Notes: a model not told the origin generated them from the sequence alone. 64,000 nt of DNA from Rhizobium sp. R635 (GCF_002211285.1 NZ_LOKX01000033.1:248001-312000), one strand, 5' to 3'; shown: positions 51,068 to 59,978, numbered from the stretch's first letter. Translations and numbers: made by a program.

Positions 51068-52298
51068 GGTCAACCTCCTTGAAGAGTACGTTTTGGTCTG
51101 TGAGGTAACGCGCGAAGATCGGCAGGCTTGCGCCGCCGATGGCGCGTGCCTGGGCGCCGACCATGCCTTCGATGATATCGGGCATGACGACGCCCTGCAG
51201 GTCGAGCTTGGCGGCTTCCGTTATCGTCGCCTGCACGACGCGGCTGCGCACCCAGTTGGGAAAGCCGCCGTCGATCACCGCTGCGCTGAAATCGACGATC
51301 GAGGCGGCGGCCACGATCGCCTGCGCCAGTGCCTTGGCGCTGTCCTGTATCCAGGTCTCCATCGGCTCGCCGAAATCCACCCAGTCGTCGGCGGAATACC
51401 AGAGCGGCTGCGGATCGACACCACGCTCGCGCAGCATGTTTTCGAGCACGAAGATCGAGGCGATTTCGAGCAGCTGCATCGTCTCGCCGTTCTTGCCGCG
51501 CACCGGCAGCGGGCCGATCGCGCCCGCCGTGCCGGTGCGGCCGGAAAAGATCGCCGAATTCAACACGATGCCGCCGCCGATGAAGGAGCCGATGAAGAAA
51601 TAGACGAAATCGGGATAGGACGGCCCGACGCCGAAGACGAGTTCGGCGCCGCAGGCGCTGGTCGCGTCGTTCTGCAGGAAGACGGGATGGGAAACGCGCG
51701 CGGCGATTTCCGCCTGCAGGTCGACTTCTCGCCACACCTCCATGGCGCCCGGCGGCGCGCCCACCTCCTCGGCCCAGTTCCAGAGCTCGAAAGGCGCGGC
51801 GATGCCGAGGCCGGCAATGCGGCTGCGCTGCTTCTCGTCGAGCCGGCCTTCCAGTTCCTGAATGCCCGACGTGACGAAAGCGAGGATTTCCTGGGGCAGC
51901 GGATAGGCATAGGTCTGGTGCAGCTGCATGCGGATGCGGCCGACGAAATCCATCAGCACCAGGTCGGCGCTGCGGCGGCCCATCTTCAGGCCGAAGGAAT
52001 AGACGGCGTCGGGATTGAGGTGCATCGGGATCGACGGCTGGCCGACGCGGCCGCGGATCGGCGCCCCGCGCAGAAGCAGCCCTTCCTTTTCCAGGACCCG
52101 CATGATGACGGAGACGGTCTGCGCCGAAAGCCCGGTCCGGCGCGCGATATCGGCTTTCGAAAGCCCGCCATAGAGACGCACCAGCGACAGCACGAGCCGC
52201 TCGTTATAGGCCCGCACCCTGACCTGGTTCGCACCCCCGGCCGGACTGAGAATTGGTGGCGGGACCGGTATGTTTTCCGGTCCATCCAAGGACGACAT
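51051..52298 (-). CDS. frcR: ROK-family transcriptional repressor of the frc operon
   Basis: A 415-residue ROK regulator from ATG 52298 (MSSLDGPENIPVPPP), with GGGAGGAG upstream. The N-terminal winged helix-turn-helix is LSKADIARRTGLSAQTVSVIMRVLE near residues 46-70. The C-terminal ROK domain has the DATSACGAE phosphate/sugar region and IGSFIGGGIVLN, but lacks the CxCGxxGC zinc motif of ROK sugar kinases, as expected for a repressor. It is divergent from frcB, as in Sinorhizobium, where FrcR controls fructose uptake. The divergent region holds a 21-base palindrome. Confidence 0.85.
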   Translation of the reverse strand: MSSLDGPENIPVPPPILSPAGGANQVRVRAYNERLVLSLVRLYGGLSKADIARRTGLSAQTVSVIMRVLEKEGLLLRGAPIRGRVGQPSIPMHLNPDAVYSFGLKMGRRSADLVLMDFVGRIRMQLHQTYAYPLPQEILAFVTSGIQELEGRLDEKQRSRIAGLGIAAPFELWNWAEEVGAPPGAMEVWREVDLQAEIAARVSHPVFLQNDATSACGAELVFGVGPSYPDFVYFFIGSFIGGGIVLNSAIFSGRTGTAGAIGPLPVRGKNGETMQLLEIASIFVLENMLRERGVDPQPLWYSADDWVDFGEPMETWIQDSAKALAQAIVAAASIVDFSAAVIDGGFPNWVRSRVVQATITEAAKLDLQGVVMPDIIEGMVGAQARAIGGASLPIFARYLTDQNVLFKEVDHAEGT

Positions 52299-52358
52299 GG
52301 CCGCTCCTCCCGATCGTTGGCCTATGCCTGATTTTCGCCGAGCATGCCACATCGAATT

Positions 52359-52379
52359 AATAATTCAATTGGATTTATT
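52359..52379. promoter_or_regulatory. Candidate FrcR operator in the frcR/frcB divergent region
   Basis: A 21-base imperfect palindrome, AATAATTC...GGATTTATT, matching its reverse complement at 8 of 10 base pairs. Its AT-rich half-sites suit a ROK-family repressor. It lies three bases before the -35 hexamer of the frcB promoter. Confidence 0.6.
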
Positions 52380-52381
52380 TA

Positions 52382-52410
52382 TTGACAAGCGGATTTCTTT
52401 TCGCTCTTAA
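52382..52410 (+). promoter_or_regulatory. Candidate frcB promoter
   Basis: TTGACA at 52382-52387 is a perfect -35. A weak -10 TCTTAA sits 17 bases downstream at 52405-52410. Weak -10 boxes are common in rhizobial sigma-70 promoters. Confidence 0.5.
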
Positions 52411-52511
52411 TTGCCATCGTCAAGGGCACGGGACGGCTTTGAAGCCTCCGAGTGCCGTCTGTAAATTCCGGTCCCGCAGGGGCGGCGCCGGCAAACTCTG
52501 GGAGGAGTTCC

Positions 52512-53531
52512 ATGAAGAAATCAGTTCTCGCTTTCGGCGCGCTCGCGCTCGGTGTCGCTTTCTCCGCTCCGGCGATGGCGGCAGACGTTTCCGCCTGCCT
52601 CATCACCAAGACCGACACCAACCCCTTCTTCGTCAAGATGAAGGAAGGTGCGACGGCCAAGGCCAAGGAACTCGGCGTCTCGCTGAAGTCCTACGCCGGC
52701 AAGATCGACGGTGACAGCGAAAGCCAGGTTGCGGCGATCGAAAGCTGCATTGCCGACGGCGCAAAGGGCATCCTGCTGACGGCTTCGGACACCAAGGGCA
52801 TCGTGCCTGCGGTCAAGAAGGCCCGCGACGCCGGCCTGCTGGTCATCGCGCTCGACACGCCGCTCGAGCCGGCCGATGCCGCCGACGCCACCTTCGCCAC
52901 CGACAACCTGCTCGCCGGCAAGCTGATCGGCCAGTGGGCCAAGGAAACCCTCGGCGACAAGGCCGCGGATGCCAAGGTCGGCTTCCTCGACCTGACGCCG
53001 TCGCAGCCGACGGTCGACGTTCTGCGCGACCAGGGCTTCATGATCGGCTTCGGCATCGACCCGAAGAACCCGGACAAGATCGGCGACGAAGACGACAAGC
53101 GCATCGTCGGCCATGACGTGACCAACGGCAATGAAGAAGGCGGCCGCAAGGCCATGGAAAACCTTCTGCAGAAAGATCCCGGCATCAACGTCATCCACAC
53201 GATCAACGAACCGGCCGCTGTCGGCGCCTATCAGGCGCTGAAGGCCGTCGGCATGGAAAAGAACGTGCTGATCGTCTCGGTCGACGGCGGTTGCCCGGGC
53301 GTCAAGTCGGTCAAGGAAGGCGTCATCGGCGCCACCTCGCAGCAGTATCCGCTGCTGATGGCGTCGCTCGGCATCGAGGCGATCAAGAAGTTCGCCGACT
53401 CGGGTGAAAAGCCGAAGCCGACCGAAGGCAAGTCCTTCTTCGACACCGGCGTCTCGCTCGTCACCGACAAGCCGGTTTCCGGCGTAAAGTCGATCGACAC
53501 CAAGGAAGGCACGGATAAGTGCTGGGGCTGA
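52512..53531 (+). CDS. frcB: Fructose ABC transporter substrate-binding protein
   Basis: A 339-residue periplasmic binding protein from ATG 52512, preceded by GAGGAG. Signal peptide about residues 1-24 (MKKSVLAFGALALGV...AMA). Type 1 periplasmic binding fold with NPFFVKMKEGATAKAKELGV, DGDSESQVAAIESCIADG and the hinge/ligand HTINEPAAVGAYQALK. FrcB of Sinorhizobium meliloti binds fructose, with ribose and mannose as weaker ligands. A hairpin follows the stop, before frcC. Confidence 0.92.
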   Translation: MKKSVLAFGALALGVAFSAPAMAADVSACLITKTDTNPFFVKMKEGATAKAKELGVSLKSYAGKIDGDSESQVAAIESCIADGAKGILLTASDTKGIVPAVKKARDAGLLVIALDTPLEPADAADATFATDNLLAGKLIGQWAKETLGDKAADAKVGFLDLTPSQPTVDVLRDQGFMIGFGIDPKNPDKIGDEDDKRIVGHDVTNGNEEGGRKAMENLLQKDPGINVIHTINEPAAVGAYQALKAVGMEKNVLIVSVDGGCPGVKSVKEGVIGATSQQYPLLMASLGIEAIKKFADSGEKPKPTEGKSFFDTGVSLVTDKPVSGVKSIDTKEGTDKCWG

Positions 53532-53551
53532 GCCCTGTCTGATTGAAAGAG

Positions 53552-53582
53552 AAACGGCCGGGGCTTGATCCCCGGCCGTTTT
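53552..53582 (+). terminator. Intercistronic stem-loop between frcB and frcC
   Basis: A 12-bp perfect stem, AAACGGCCGGGG at 53552-53563 and CCCCGGCCGTTT at 53570-53581, with a 6-base loop and a short T-run. It probably causes partial termination or protects the frcB message, giving more binding protein than permease. Confidence 0.75.
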
Positions 53583-53683
53583 GGACGGACGATGTGCCGT
53601 CGCCCCACCGGCTAAAGCAATGAACGGATGAACAGGGTGACGGCCTCCGCGCGGGTTCGGCGCGCGGATGCGGAGGAGGAACC

Positions 53684-54748
53684 ATGACCGGAGCACAGGA
53701 ATTCGAACGCGTCCTCGACGGCAGCGACAAGAACGTCGCCTCCTTCGAGCACCAGGATGTCTCGCTGATCAAGCGGGCACAGCATTTTCTGCACTCGACG
53801 CCGGCCGCCGTGCCGCTGATCGTTTTGGTACTATCGATCATCATCTTCGGGATCGCGATCGGCGGACGGTTCTTCTCGTCATACACATTGACGCTGATCC
53901 TGCAGCAGATCGCCATCGTCGGCATTCTCGGCGCCGCCCAGACGCTCGTCATCCTGACCGCCGGCATCGATCTTTCGATCGGCGTCATCATGGTGATCTC
54001 GGCCGTCATCATGGGCAATGTCGCGATTACATACGGCATTCCGACACCGGTCGCGGTTCTCGTAGGCCTTGTCGTCGGCGGTCTGTGCGGCTTGCTGAAC
54101 GGCGCCCTCGTCGCCTTCATGAAACTGCCGCCCTTCATCGTCACGCTCGGCACCTGGAACATCGTCATGGCGACGAATTTCATCTATTCCGCCAATGAGA
54201 CGATCCGCGACACCGACGTCGACGAACAGGCGCCGCTGCTGCATCTTTTCGCCGCGAGCTTCAGGCTCGGCAGCGCCGTGCTGACGCTCGGCGTCATCGC
54301 CATGGTGCTGCTCGTCCTCCTGCTCTGGTACGTGCTCAATCACACCGCCTGGGGCCGGCATGTCTATGCGGTCGGCGACGATCCGGAAGCGGCCAAGCTC
54401 TCCGGCATCCAGACCAAGAAGGTGCTGTTGACCGTCTATACGATTTCGGGCGTCATCGCCGCCTTCGCCGCCTGGGTCTCGATCGGCCGCAACGGCTCGA
54501 TCTCGCCCTCCTCGGCGGTGACCGATTATAACCTCCAGGCGATCACCGCGACTGTCATCGGCGGCATCTCGCTCTTCGGCGGCCGCGGCTCCATTCTCGG
54601 CACGCTCTTCGGCGCAATGATCGTCGGCGTCGTGTCGATGGGCCTCAACATGCTCGGCGCCGATCCGCAATGGAAAGTCCTTTTGACGGGCGTGCTGATC
54701 ATCGCCGCCGTCGCCATCGACCAGTGGATCAGAAAGGTTTCGGTGTAA
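53684..54748 (+). CDS. frcC: Fructose ABC transporter permease
   Basis: A 354-residue RbsC/XylH-type permease. GAGGAGG precedes ATG. It has a hydrophilic N-terminal part (about residues 1-40), then eight to ten membrane helices. The family motif ILTAGIDLSIGVIMVISAVIM and the cytoplasmic loop NHTAWGRHVYAVGDDPEAAKLSGI couple to the ATPase. It carries sugar from FrcB. The N-terminal extension is longer than in RbsC and may be cytoplasmic. Confidence 0.92.
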   Translation: MTGAQEFERVLDGSDKNVASFEHQDVSLIKRAQHFLHSTPAAVPLIVLVLSIIIFGIAIGGRFFSSYTLTLILQQIAIVGILGAAQTLVILTAGIDLSIGVIMVISAVIMGNVAITYGIPTPVAVLVGLVVGGLCGLLNGALVAFMKLPPFIVTLGTWNIVMATNFIYSANETIRDTDVDEQAPLLHLFAASFRLGSAVLTLGVIAMVLLVLLLWYVLNHTAWGRHVYAVGDDPEAAKLSGIQTKKVLLTVYTISGVIAAFAAWVSIGRNGSISPSSAVTDYNLQAITATVIGGISLFGGRGSILGTLFGAMIVGVVSMGLNMLGADPQWKVLLTGVLIIAAVAIDQWIRKVSV

Positions 54749-54750
54749 TC

Positions 54751-55533
54751 ATGGCTCGCGAACCCCTTCTCACCGCCCGCGGTCTGGTCAAGCGTTATGG
54801 CCGCGTCACTGCGCTCGACAATGCCGATTTCGACCTCTACCCGGGTGAAATCCTTGCCGTCATCGGCGATAACGGCGCCGGCAAGTCCTCGCTGATCAAG
54901 GCGATCTCGGGCGCCGTCACCCCGGACGAGGGCGTGATCACGCTCGAAGGCAAGCAGGTGCAGTTCCGCTCGCCGATGGAAGCGCGCGAGGCCGGCATCG
55001 AAACCGTCTATCAGAACCTCGCTCTGTCGCCGGCGCTGTCGATCGCCGACAACATGTTCCTCGGCCGCGAGATCCGCAAACCCGGTCCGCTCGGTTCGCT
55101 GTTCCGCATGCTCGACCGGCCGGCCATGGAAAAGCTGGCGCGCAACAAGCTGACCGAACTCGGCCTGATGACCATCCAGAACATCAACCAGGCGGTGGAG
55201 ACGCTCTCGGGCGGCCAGCGCCAGGGTGTGGCCGTCGCCCGCGCCGCCGCCTTCGGCTCGAAGGTCATCATCATGGACGAACCGACGGCGGCCCTCGGCG
55301 TCAAGGAAAGCCGGCGCGTGCTGGAACTGATCCTCGACGTGCGCGCTCGCGGCCTGCCGATCGTGCTGATTTCCCACAACATGCCGCATGTTTTCGAAGT
55401 GGCCGACCGCATCCATATCCACCGTCTCGGCCGGCGCCTCACGGTGATCGATCCGAAGGAATACACCATGTCGGACGCCGTCGCCTTCATGACCGGCGCC
55501 AAGGCGGTGCCGACGGAGCCCGTCGCGGCATGA
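54751..55533 (+). CDS. frcA: Fructose ABC transporter ATP-binding protein
   Basis: A 260-residue ATPase from ATG 54751 (MAREPLLTARGLVKRYGRVT), two bases after the frcC stop. Walker A GDNGAGKSS, Q-loop ETVYQNLALS, signature LSGGQRQGVAVARA, Walker B VIIMDEPTAALGV and switch ISHNMPHV. Unlike RbsA or XylG it has a single ATPase domain, as known for FrcA, and so acts as a homodimer. Its stop overlaps frcK by four bases. Confidence 0.93.
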   Translation: MAREPLLTARGLVKRYGRVTALDNADFDLYPGEILAVIGDNGAGKSSLIKAISGAVTPDEGVITLEGKQVQFRSPMEAREAGIETVYQNLALSPALSIADNMFLGREIRKPGPLGSLFRMLDRPAMEKLARNKLTELGLMTIQNINQAVETLSGGQRQGVAVARAAAFGSKVIIMDEPTAALGVKESRRVLELILDVRARGLPIVLISHNMPHVFEVADRIHIHRLGRRLTVIDPKEYTMSDAVAFMTGAKAVPTEPVAA

Positions 55534-56162
55534 CGGCGAGCGTCGACGAAATTGCCGGCGAGGTTCTAAACCGCGCCGGTGATGCCAAACGTTTCCTGAT
55601 CGCCATCGCCGGGCCGCCCGGCGCCGGCAAATCGACCATGGCCGACAATCTCGCCGACGCCCTGAAGGCGAAGGGCGAGAGCGTCGCGGTGCTGCCCATG
55701 GATGGTTTCCACATGGACAACGCCATTCTCATCGAACGCGGCCTGCTTGCCCGCAAGGGCATTCCGGAAACCTTTGATGTCCGCGGCTTCCTGGATATCG
55801 TCCGCGCCGTTCGCCCCGCAGATCAGGAAGTTCTCGTGCCCGTCTTCGACCGTTCGCGCGAGCTTGCGATCGCCTCTGCCCGCCCGATCGATCCGAAGGA
55901 CCGCTTCATTATCGTCGAGGGCAACTACCTGCTCTTCACCCAGGGCAAATGGGCCGAACTCGACGGCATCTTCGATTATACCATCATGCTCGCCCCGCCG
56001 ATCGAGGTACTGGAAGAGCGCCTTTGGGATCGCTGGCGCGGTTATAGGCTGACCGAGGAGGAGGCGAGCGCCAAGGTCTACGGCAACGACCTGCCGAATG
56101 GCCGGCTGATCCTCGAAAACCGCCGCCCCGCCGATGTCACGCTGGAGATCGCGCTGGCGTGA
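55530..56162 (+). CDS. frcK: P-loop sugar/nucleoside kinase-like protein FrcK
   Basis: A 210-residue P-loop kinase of the phosphoribulokinase/uridine kinase group. Walker A AGPPGAGKSTMAD near residues 28-40; MDGFHMDN near residue 57 (the Asp/His substrate motif); FIIVEGNYLLF and the lid RWRGYRLTEEEA. Overlaps frcA by four bases. FrcK is encoded in the Sinorhizobium frc operon with unclear need for fructose use. It is not the PfkB fructokinase, which lies 5 kb downstream. Its acceptor sugar or nucleoside is unproven. Confidence 0.85.
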   Translation: MTASVDEIAGEVLNRAGDAKRFLIAIAGPPGAGKSTMADNLADALKAKGESVAVLPMDGFHMDNAILIERGLLARKGIPETFDVRGFLDIVRAVRPADQEVLVPVFDRSRELAIASARPIDPKDRFIIVEGNYLLFTQGKWAELDGIFDYTIMLAPPIEVLEERLWDRWRGYRLTEEEASAKVYGNDLPNGRLILENRRPADVTLEIALA

Positions 56163-56234
56163 TGCCGCGGCGATTGTCTTAATATGATGGATGGTGCTAT
56201 CGAGGCCGCAGACGCATCGCTTCGGAGGTCTGCC

Positions 56235-57275
56235 ATGCAATCGATCACCATCCGCCGCCCCGACGACTGGCACCTGCATCTGCGCGACGGCGCCATGCTG
56301 GAAGGCGTGATCGCCGATACGAGCCGCACCTTCGCCCGCGCCATCATCATGCCCAATCTCGTGCCGCCCGTCGTCACGACCGCGGATGCGAAGGCCTATC
56401 GCGAGCGCATCCTCAAGGCGCTGCCGGAGGGCCATAGCTTCCAGCCGCTGATGACGCTTTATCTCACCGAGCATACCAGCCCCGACGATGTGGAAGAGGG
56501 CGCCAGAAGCGGCCTCATCACCGCCGTCAAGCTTTATCCCGCCGGCGCCACCACCAATTCGCATGGCGGCGTGCGCGACATGGAAAAGGCGATGCCGGTG
56601 CTGGAGCGCATGGCTGAGATCGGCCTGCCGCTCTGCGTCCATGGCGAGGTGACGACGCCCGATGTCGATATCTTCGACCGCGAGGCCGTCTTCATCGAGA
56701 CCGTGCTCGATCCGCTGCGCAAGCGCCTGCCCGAGCTGAAGGTGACGATGGAGCATGTGACGACATCGGATGGTATCGATTACATCAAGGCCGCCAAATC
56801 AAATCTCGCCGGCTCGATCACCACCCATCATCTGATCATCAACCGTAACGCCATCCTCGTCGGCGGCATCCGCCCGCATTATTACTGCCTGCCGGTCGCC
56901 AAGCGCGAAAATCACCGGCTGGCTCTGCGCGCGGCGGCCACCAGCGGAGACGCCCGCTTCTTCCTCGGCACCGATTCCGCCCCGCATGTCGATCCGCTGA
57001 AGGAATGCGCCTGCGGCTGCGCCGGCATCTACACCTCGATCAATACGATGAGCTGCCTTGCTCATGTTTTCGAGGAGGAGGGCGCTCTGGGCAGGCTCGA
57101 AGCCTTCACATCGCTGAACGGGCCGGCTTGGTATGGGCTTGCGCCGAACGACGAACGCATGACGTTGTCAAGGCAGGCCGAGCCGGTTGTTTTTCCCGCG
57201 AAGATAGAAACCGGCGCCGGTCCGGTGACGGTTTTCGATCCCATGTTTCCGCTGCATTGGCGGGCTCAGCTCTGA
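56235..57275 (+). CDS. pyrC: Dihydroorotase
   Basis: A 346-residue class II (E. coli-type) dihydroorotase from ATG 56235, with GGAGG upstream. Metal ligands are visible: DDWHLHLRDG at the N terminus, the bridging Lys in AVKLYPAGATTNS, MEHVTT, and HHLIINRNA, with the substrate Asp in FLGTDSAPHV. It cyclises carbamoyl aspartate in UMP synthesis. pyrE lies 3.4 kb downstream on the same strand. It begins 72 bases after frcK, so cotranscription with the fructose genes is possible but unlikely to be functional. Confidence 0.95.
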   Translation: MQSITIRRPDDWHLHLRDGAMLEGVIADTSRTFARAIIMPNLVPPVVTTADAKAYRERILKALPEGHSFQPLMTLYLTEHTSPDDVEEGARSGLITAVKLYPAGATTNSHGGVRDMEKAMPVLERMAEIGLPLCVHGEVTTPDVDIFDREAVFIETVLDPLRKRLPELKVTMEHVTTSDGIDYIKAAKSNLAGSITTHHLIINRNAILVGGIRPHYYCLPVAKRENHRLALRAAATSGDARFFLGTDSAPHVDPLKECACGCAGIYTSINTMSCLAHVFEEEGALGRLEAFTSLNGPAWYGLAPNDERMTLSRQAEPVVFPAKIETGAGPVTVFDPMFPLHWRAQL

Positions 57276-57459
57276 ATTTTGCCTCGGCGCATTCAATTTT
57301 AAATAGATTTTTGCCCAAAACCCCAGCTTCGGTGTTAAATCCGTAACATTTGCTTTGTGCAGTGCATGATTTTTTAACGGAATGCGTAAGACATTCCTGA
57401 TCACCGACAGATGAGCTGTGAACGTTATCCGGCGCGGCGGTAGCCGCGGAGATTGAAGC

Positions 57460-58638
57460 ATGATGCTTGATTACAACTCCCTCCTGCTGGCGCTGGGTGT
57501 TTCGGCGGCATGTCTGGCCGTGACGCTGATGGGCAGCTGGCTCGCCCGCCGAGCCGAAACGGTGTTGCTGACCGCGACCATCGGTCTCGTCCTCGTCGTC
57601 AGCGGCATTTTCGTCTACAGCGCCTATGTGAATACGCCGGACAAATGGCTTGGCGTGGCCAATTTCGTGCTGTTCCAAGCCGGTTTCGCCGCCATCTGGG
57701 GTGCCGGTCATCAGTTCTGCACCGGTCGCCTGTCCTTCGTTTCCATTTTCCTGCGCGCGCTCGCGGCGATGGCCTTCTCGGTTCCGCCGATGATATCGGG
57801 TTACGACGGCCTTGCCTTCATGGCTGAGAACCTCGCCATCGCCTTCCTGCTCTTTGCCACCGCGCGCCAATATTGGCTCGCCCGCGCCGAGGCGCCGGCG
57901 CCGATCCTCGGCATCACGGGGCTTTATACGCTGACGGCGATTTCCTTCGTGCTTTGCTCCGCCGTGTTGATCTCCGACGGAAAGCTGGTGCTTGGCAAAG
58001 CTCCCAACAACTGGGCGGAGGATCTGAGCCTTGCCGTCTGCATCGCCGGCATGACCGGGATCGGCGCGCTGTCTCTGGCGCTGCATCAGTGGCGGCTCGC
58101 CGCCCGCCATCGTCTAGAGGCGATCACCGATCCGCTGACCGGCCTGCTCAACCGTCGTGCCCTCTTCGACGAATACGGCACGCGCCCGATGGGCACGACC
58201 ACCGCCGTCATCGTCTTCGATATCGATCATTTCAAATCCGTCAACGACCGCTTCGGCCATGCCGCCGGCGACCATGTTCTCAAGGTTTTTGCCGCCGAAC
58301 TGTTAGCCCATTGCCGCGCCGGCGATACCGCAGCCCGGCTCGGCGGCGAAGAGTTCGCGCTGGTGATGAAGGAAATCATGCCCGGCCGGGCGGAGCTCGC
58401 GGCCGAGCGTATTCGCCGCGCCTTCGAGGCCCGTGAAATCCCGGTCGACGGCGAGACGCTGAAATGCACGGTCAGCGTCGGTGTCGCCCCCGGCCGCTCG
58501 AATGCGTTGGATTTCGACGCCATGTTGAGTGCCGCCGACAAGGCGCTCTACGCCGCCAAGCGCGGCGGCCGCAATCGGGTGGAGCTTGCCGGCTACCTGC
58601 AGGCGGTTCCGGTCGAGGCATCGCGCACGGCGTCTTGA
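57460..58638 (+). CDS. Diguanylate cyclase (GGDEF) with N-terminal membrane domain
   Basis: A 392-residue protein from ATG 57460, with GGAG eight bases upstream. Six to seven membrane helices occupy about residues 5-205. The GGDEF domain follows, with DPLTGLLNRRALFDEY near residue 225, FDIDHFKSVND, and an intact LGGEEFALV. No EAL domain. It should make cyclic-di-GMP. An inhibitory RxxD site is not obvious. It appears monocistronic, with a ~185-base leader region that has no gene. Confidence 0.92.
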   Translation: MMLDYNSLLLALGVSAACLAVTLMGSWLARRAETVLLTATIGLVLVVSGIFVYSAYVNTPDKWLGVANFVLFQAGFAAIWGAGHQFCTGRLSFVSIFLRALAAMAFSVPPMISGYDGLAFMAENLAIAFLLFATARQYWLARAEAPAPILGITGLYTLTAISFVLCSAVLISDGKLVLGKAPNNWAEDLSLAVCIAGMTGIGALSLALHQWRLAARHRLEAITDPLTGLLNRRALFDEYGTRPMGTTTAVIVFDIDHFKSVNDRFGHAAGDHVLKVFAAELLAHCRAGDTAARLGGEEFALVMKEIMPGRAELAAERIRRAFEAREIPVDGETLKCTVSVGVAPGRSNALDFDAMLSAADKALYAAKRGGRNRVELAGYLQAVPVEASRTAS

Positions 58639-58827
58639 TTCCGGACCGGCGCCCTCATAATATTGTCCTCGGCCGGATGCGGCCAGCCGCCCCGCGACGT
58701 TTCGGCGTTATGGTGAATGCATCCAGAAACATCCTTCACATCCCTTGCCGTTTGGCGATCGATGGCGAACGGGTCAGTAGACGCGGGCACTGATCGTCCT
58801 GTTTGCCGCCAACGGAAGGATGACATC

Positions 58828-59364
58828 ATGCGCGATTTTCGCGATGCCAAGCTCATGGCAAAGACTTTGCGGCAGGCCCTTGCAGACCGCGATATTTCGC
58901 TGACCCACAGCGAGGCGCTCGAAATCGTCGCCCGGCAGTTCGGGTTCGATCAATGGAACATCCTCTCGGCGAAGATCGATACGGCCGGTGCTGCCCGCTC
59001 CACAGTGGGCATCGAGCCGCCGATGCCGATCTTCCGCATCTTCTCGGTCGAAAAGGCCATGGAATTCTATTGCGGCTTCCTTGGCTTCAATCTCGATTGG
59101 GAACACCGCTTCGGCGACAATTCCCCCCTCTATTGCCAGGTCTCGCGGGACGGCATGGCGCTGCACTTGAGCGAACATTCCGGGGATGCGAGCCCCGGCG
59201 CCAAGGCTTTCGTCCGCGTCGCGAACGTGCGCGCCTACCACGCCGAGCTTTCAGGCAAGGACTACCGCTATATGAAGCCCGGCGTGGAGGACGCGCCCTG
59301 GGGGCTCGAGATGACCGTCATAGATCCTTTCAGCAATCGCATTGTCTTTTGCGAGCAGAAGTGA
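58828..59364 (+). CDS. Glyoxalase/bleomycin resistance superfamily protein
   Basis: A 178-residue protein from ATG 58828 (MRDFRDAKLMAKTLRQALAD), with an AGGA upstream; a longer frame is rejected. The N-terminal part (about residues 1-50, LTHSEALEIVARQFGFDQWNIL) is a short helical domain found fused to VOC proteins. The VOC fold follows, with FRIFSVEKAMEFYCGFLGF and the closing VIDPFSNRIVFCEQK. The substrate is not predictable; it may bind metal through His/Glu in ALHLSEH and FCEQ. Confidence 0.8.
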   Translation: MRDFRDAKLMAKTLRQALADRDISLTHSEALEIVARQFGFDQWNILSAKIDTAGAARSTVGIEPPMPIFRIFSVEKAMEFYCGFLGFNLDWEHRFGDNSPLYCQVSRDGMALHLSEHSGDASPGAKAFVRVANVRAYHAELSGKDYRYMKPGVEDAPWGLEMTVIDPFSNRIVFCEQK

Positions 59365-59397
59365 CCGCGCGGCGCAGGGCGTTGCTCCTCCGCCTTT

Positions 59398-59853
59398 TCA
59401 CAGGATCATCAGCGCCCGCACGAAGGCCACCGAGGCGAGCAGCGAGGCGATCGTCCTCACATGGTTCCACCACGTCCAGTCCCTGAGATAGGTGGTCCAG
59501 AGCGCGGTCGCTTCCGTCCCGCCGCCGCTGACTTTTGCCAGCGCATCGTTCATCGGCACGTTGAAGACGATGGTGGATATGAACGAGGCAAGGACATAAA
59601 GCGCGGCGCCCGCCAGCATCAGCAAGGATGCTCCGCTCCGCCAGTCGATCACCGCCAGCACGGCGATGACGAGGCAGAGGATCGCCGTCGGCACGAAGAG
59701 GCCCATGAAGGGCGAGCGGACGATCGTCACGTTGATCGAGTTCATGGCAGCGATGGCCTGTTCCACCGGGATGCGCGAAAAGGCAGTCATGATGAAGGTC
59801 GAGAAGGCGAAGAAGATGCCGGCGACGAGGCCGCTGCCGATCGCGGCGGCCAC
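59398..59853 (-). CDS. DUF1772-family membrane protein
   Basis: A protein of 151 residues if it starts at the GTG at 59853. The DUF1772 pattern is GSGLVAGIFFAFSTFIMTAFSRI, then three further helices (about residues 48-70, 76-95, 125-150). No ribosome site precedes the GTG. AAGGAG lies further upstream, seven bases before an in-frame ATA at 59878-59880, which would extend the protein by nine hydrophobic residues. The real start is therefore open. It is divergent from a TetR gene that shares its control region. Confidence 0.8.
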   Translation of the reverse strand: MAAAIGSGLVAGIFFAFSTFIMTAFSRIPVEQAIAAMNSINVTIVRSPFMGLFVPTAILCLVIAVLAVIDWRSGASLLMLAGAALYVLASFISTIVFNVPMNDALAKVSGGGTEATALWTTYLRDWTWWNHVRTIASLLASVAFVRALMIL

Positions 59854-59902
59854 GAGGGAAAGGATGAGGACGATCTGTATGTCGAAGCTCCTTCCAGGGA
59901 CA

Positions 59903-59951
59903 AAATAAGAGAAAGTCTCTTATTTGCAAAATGAGATAATCTCTCTTATTT
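59903..59951. promoter_or_regulatory. TetR operator region with three copies of a 10-base half-site
   Basis: A perfect palindrome, AAATAAGAGA (59903-59912) and its complement TCTCTTATTT (59916-59925), spacer AAG. A third copy of TCTCTTATTT lies at 59942-59951, next to a degenerate inverted partner. The block lies between the divergent DUF1772 and tetR genes, so the TetR protein probably controls both. Confidence 0.8.
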
Positions 59952-59978
59952 TGTTTGTCAACCGCCAAGGAGCAGACG

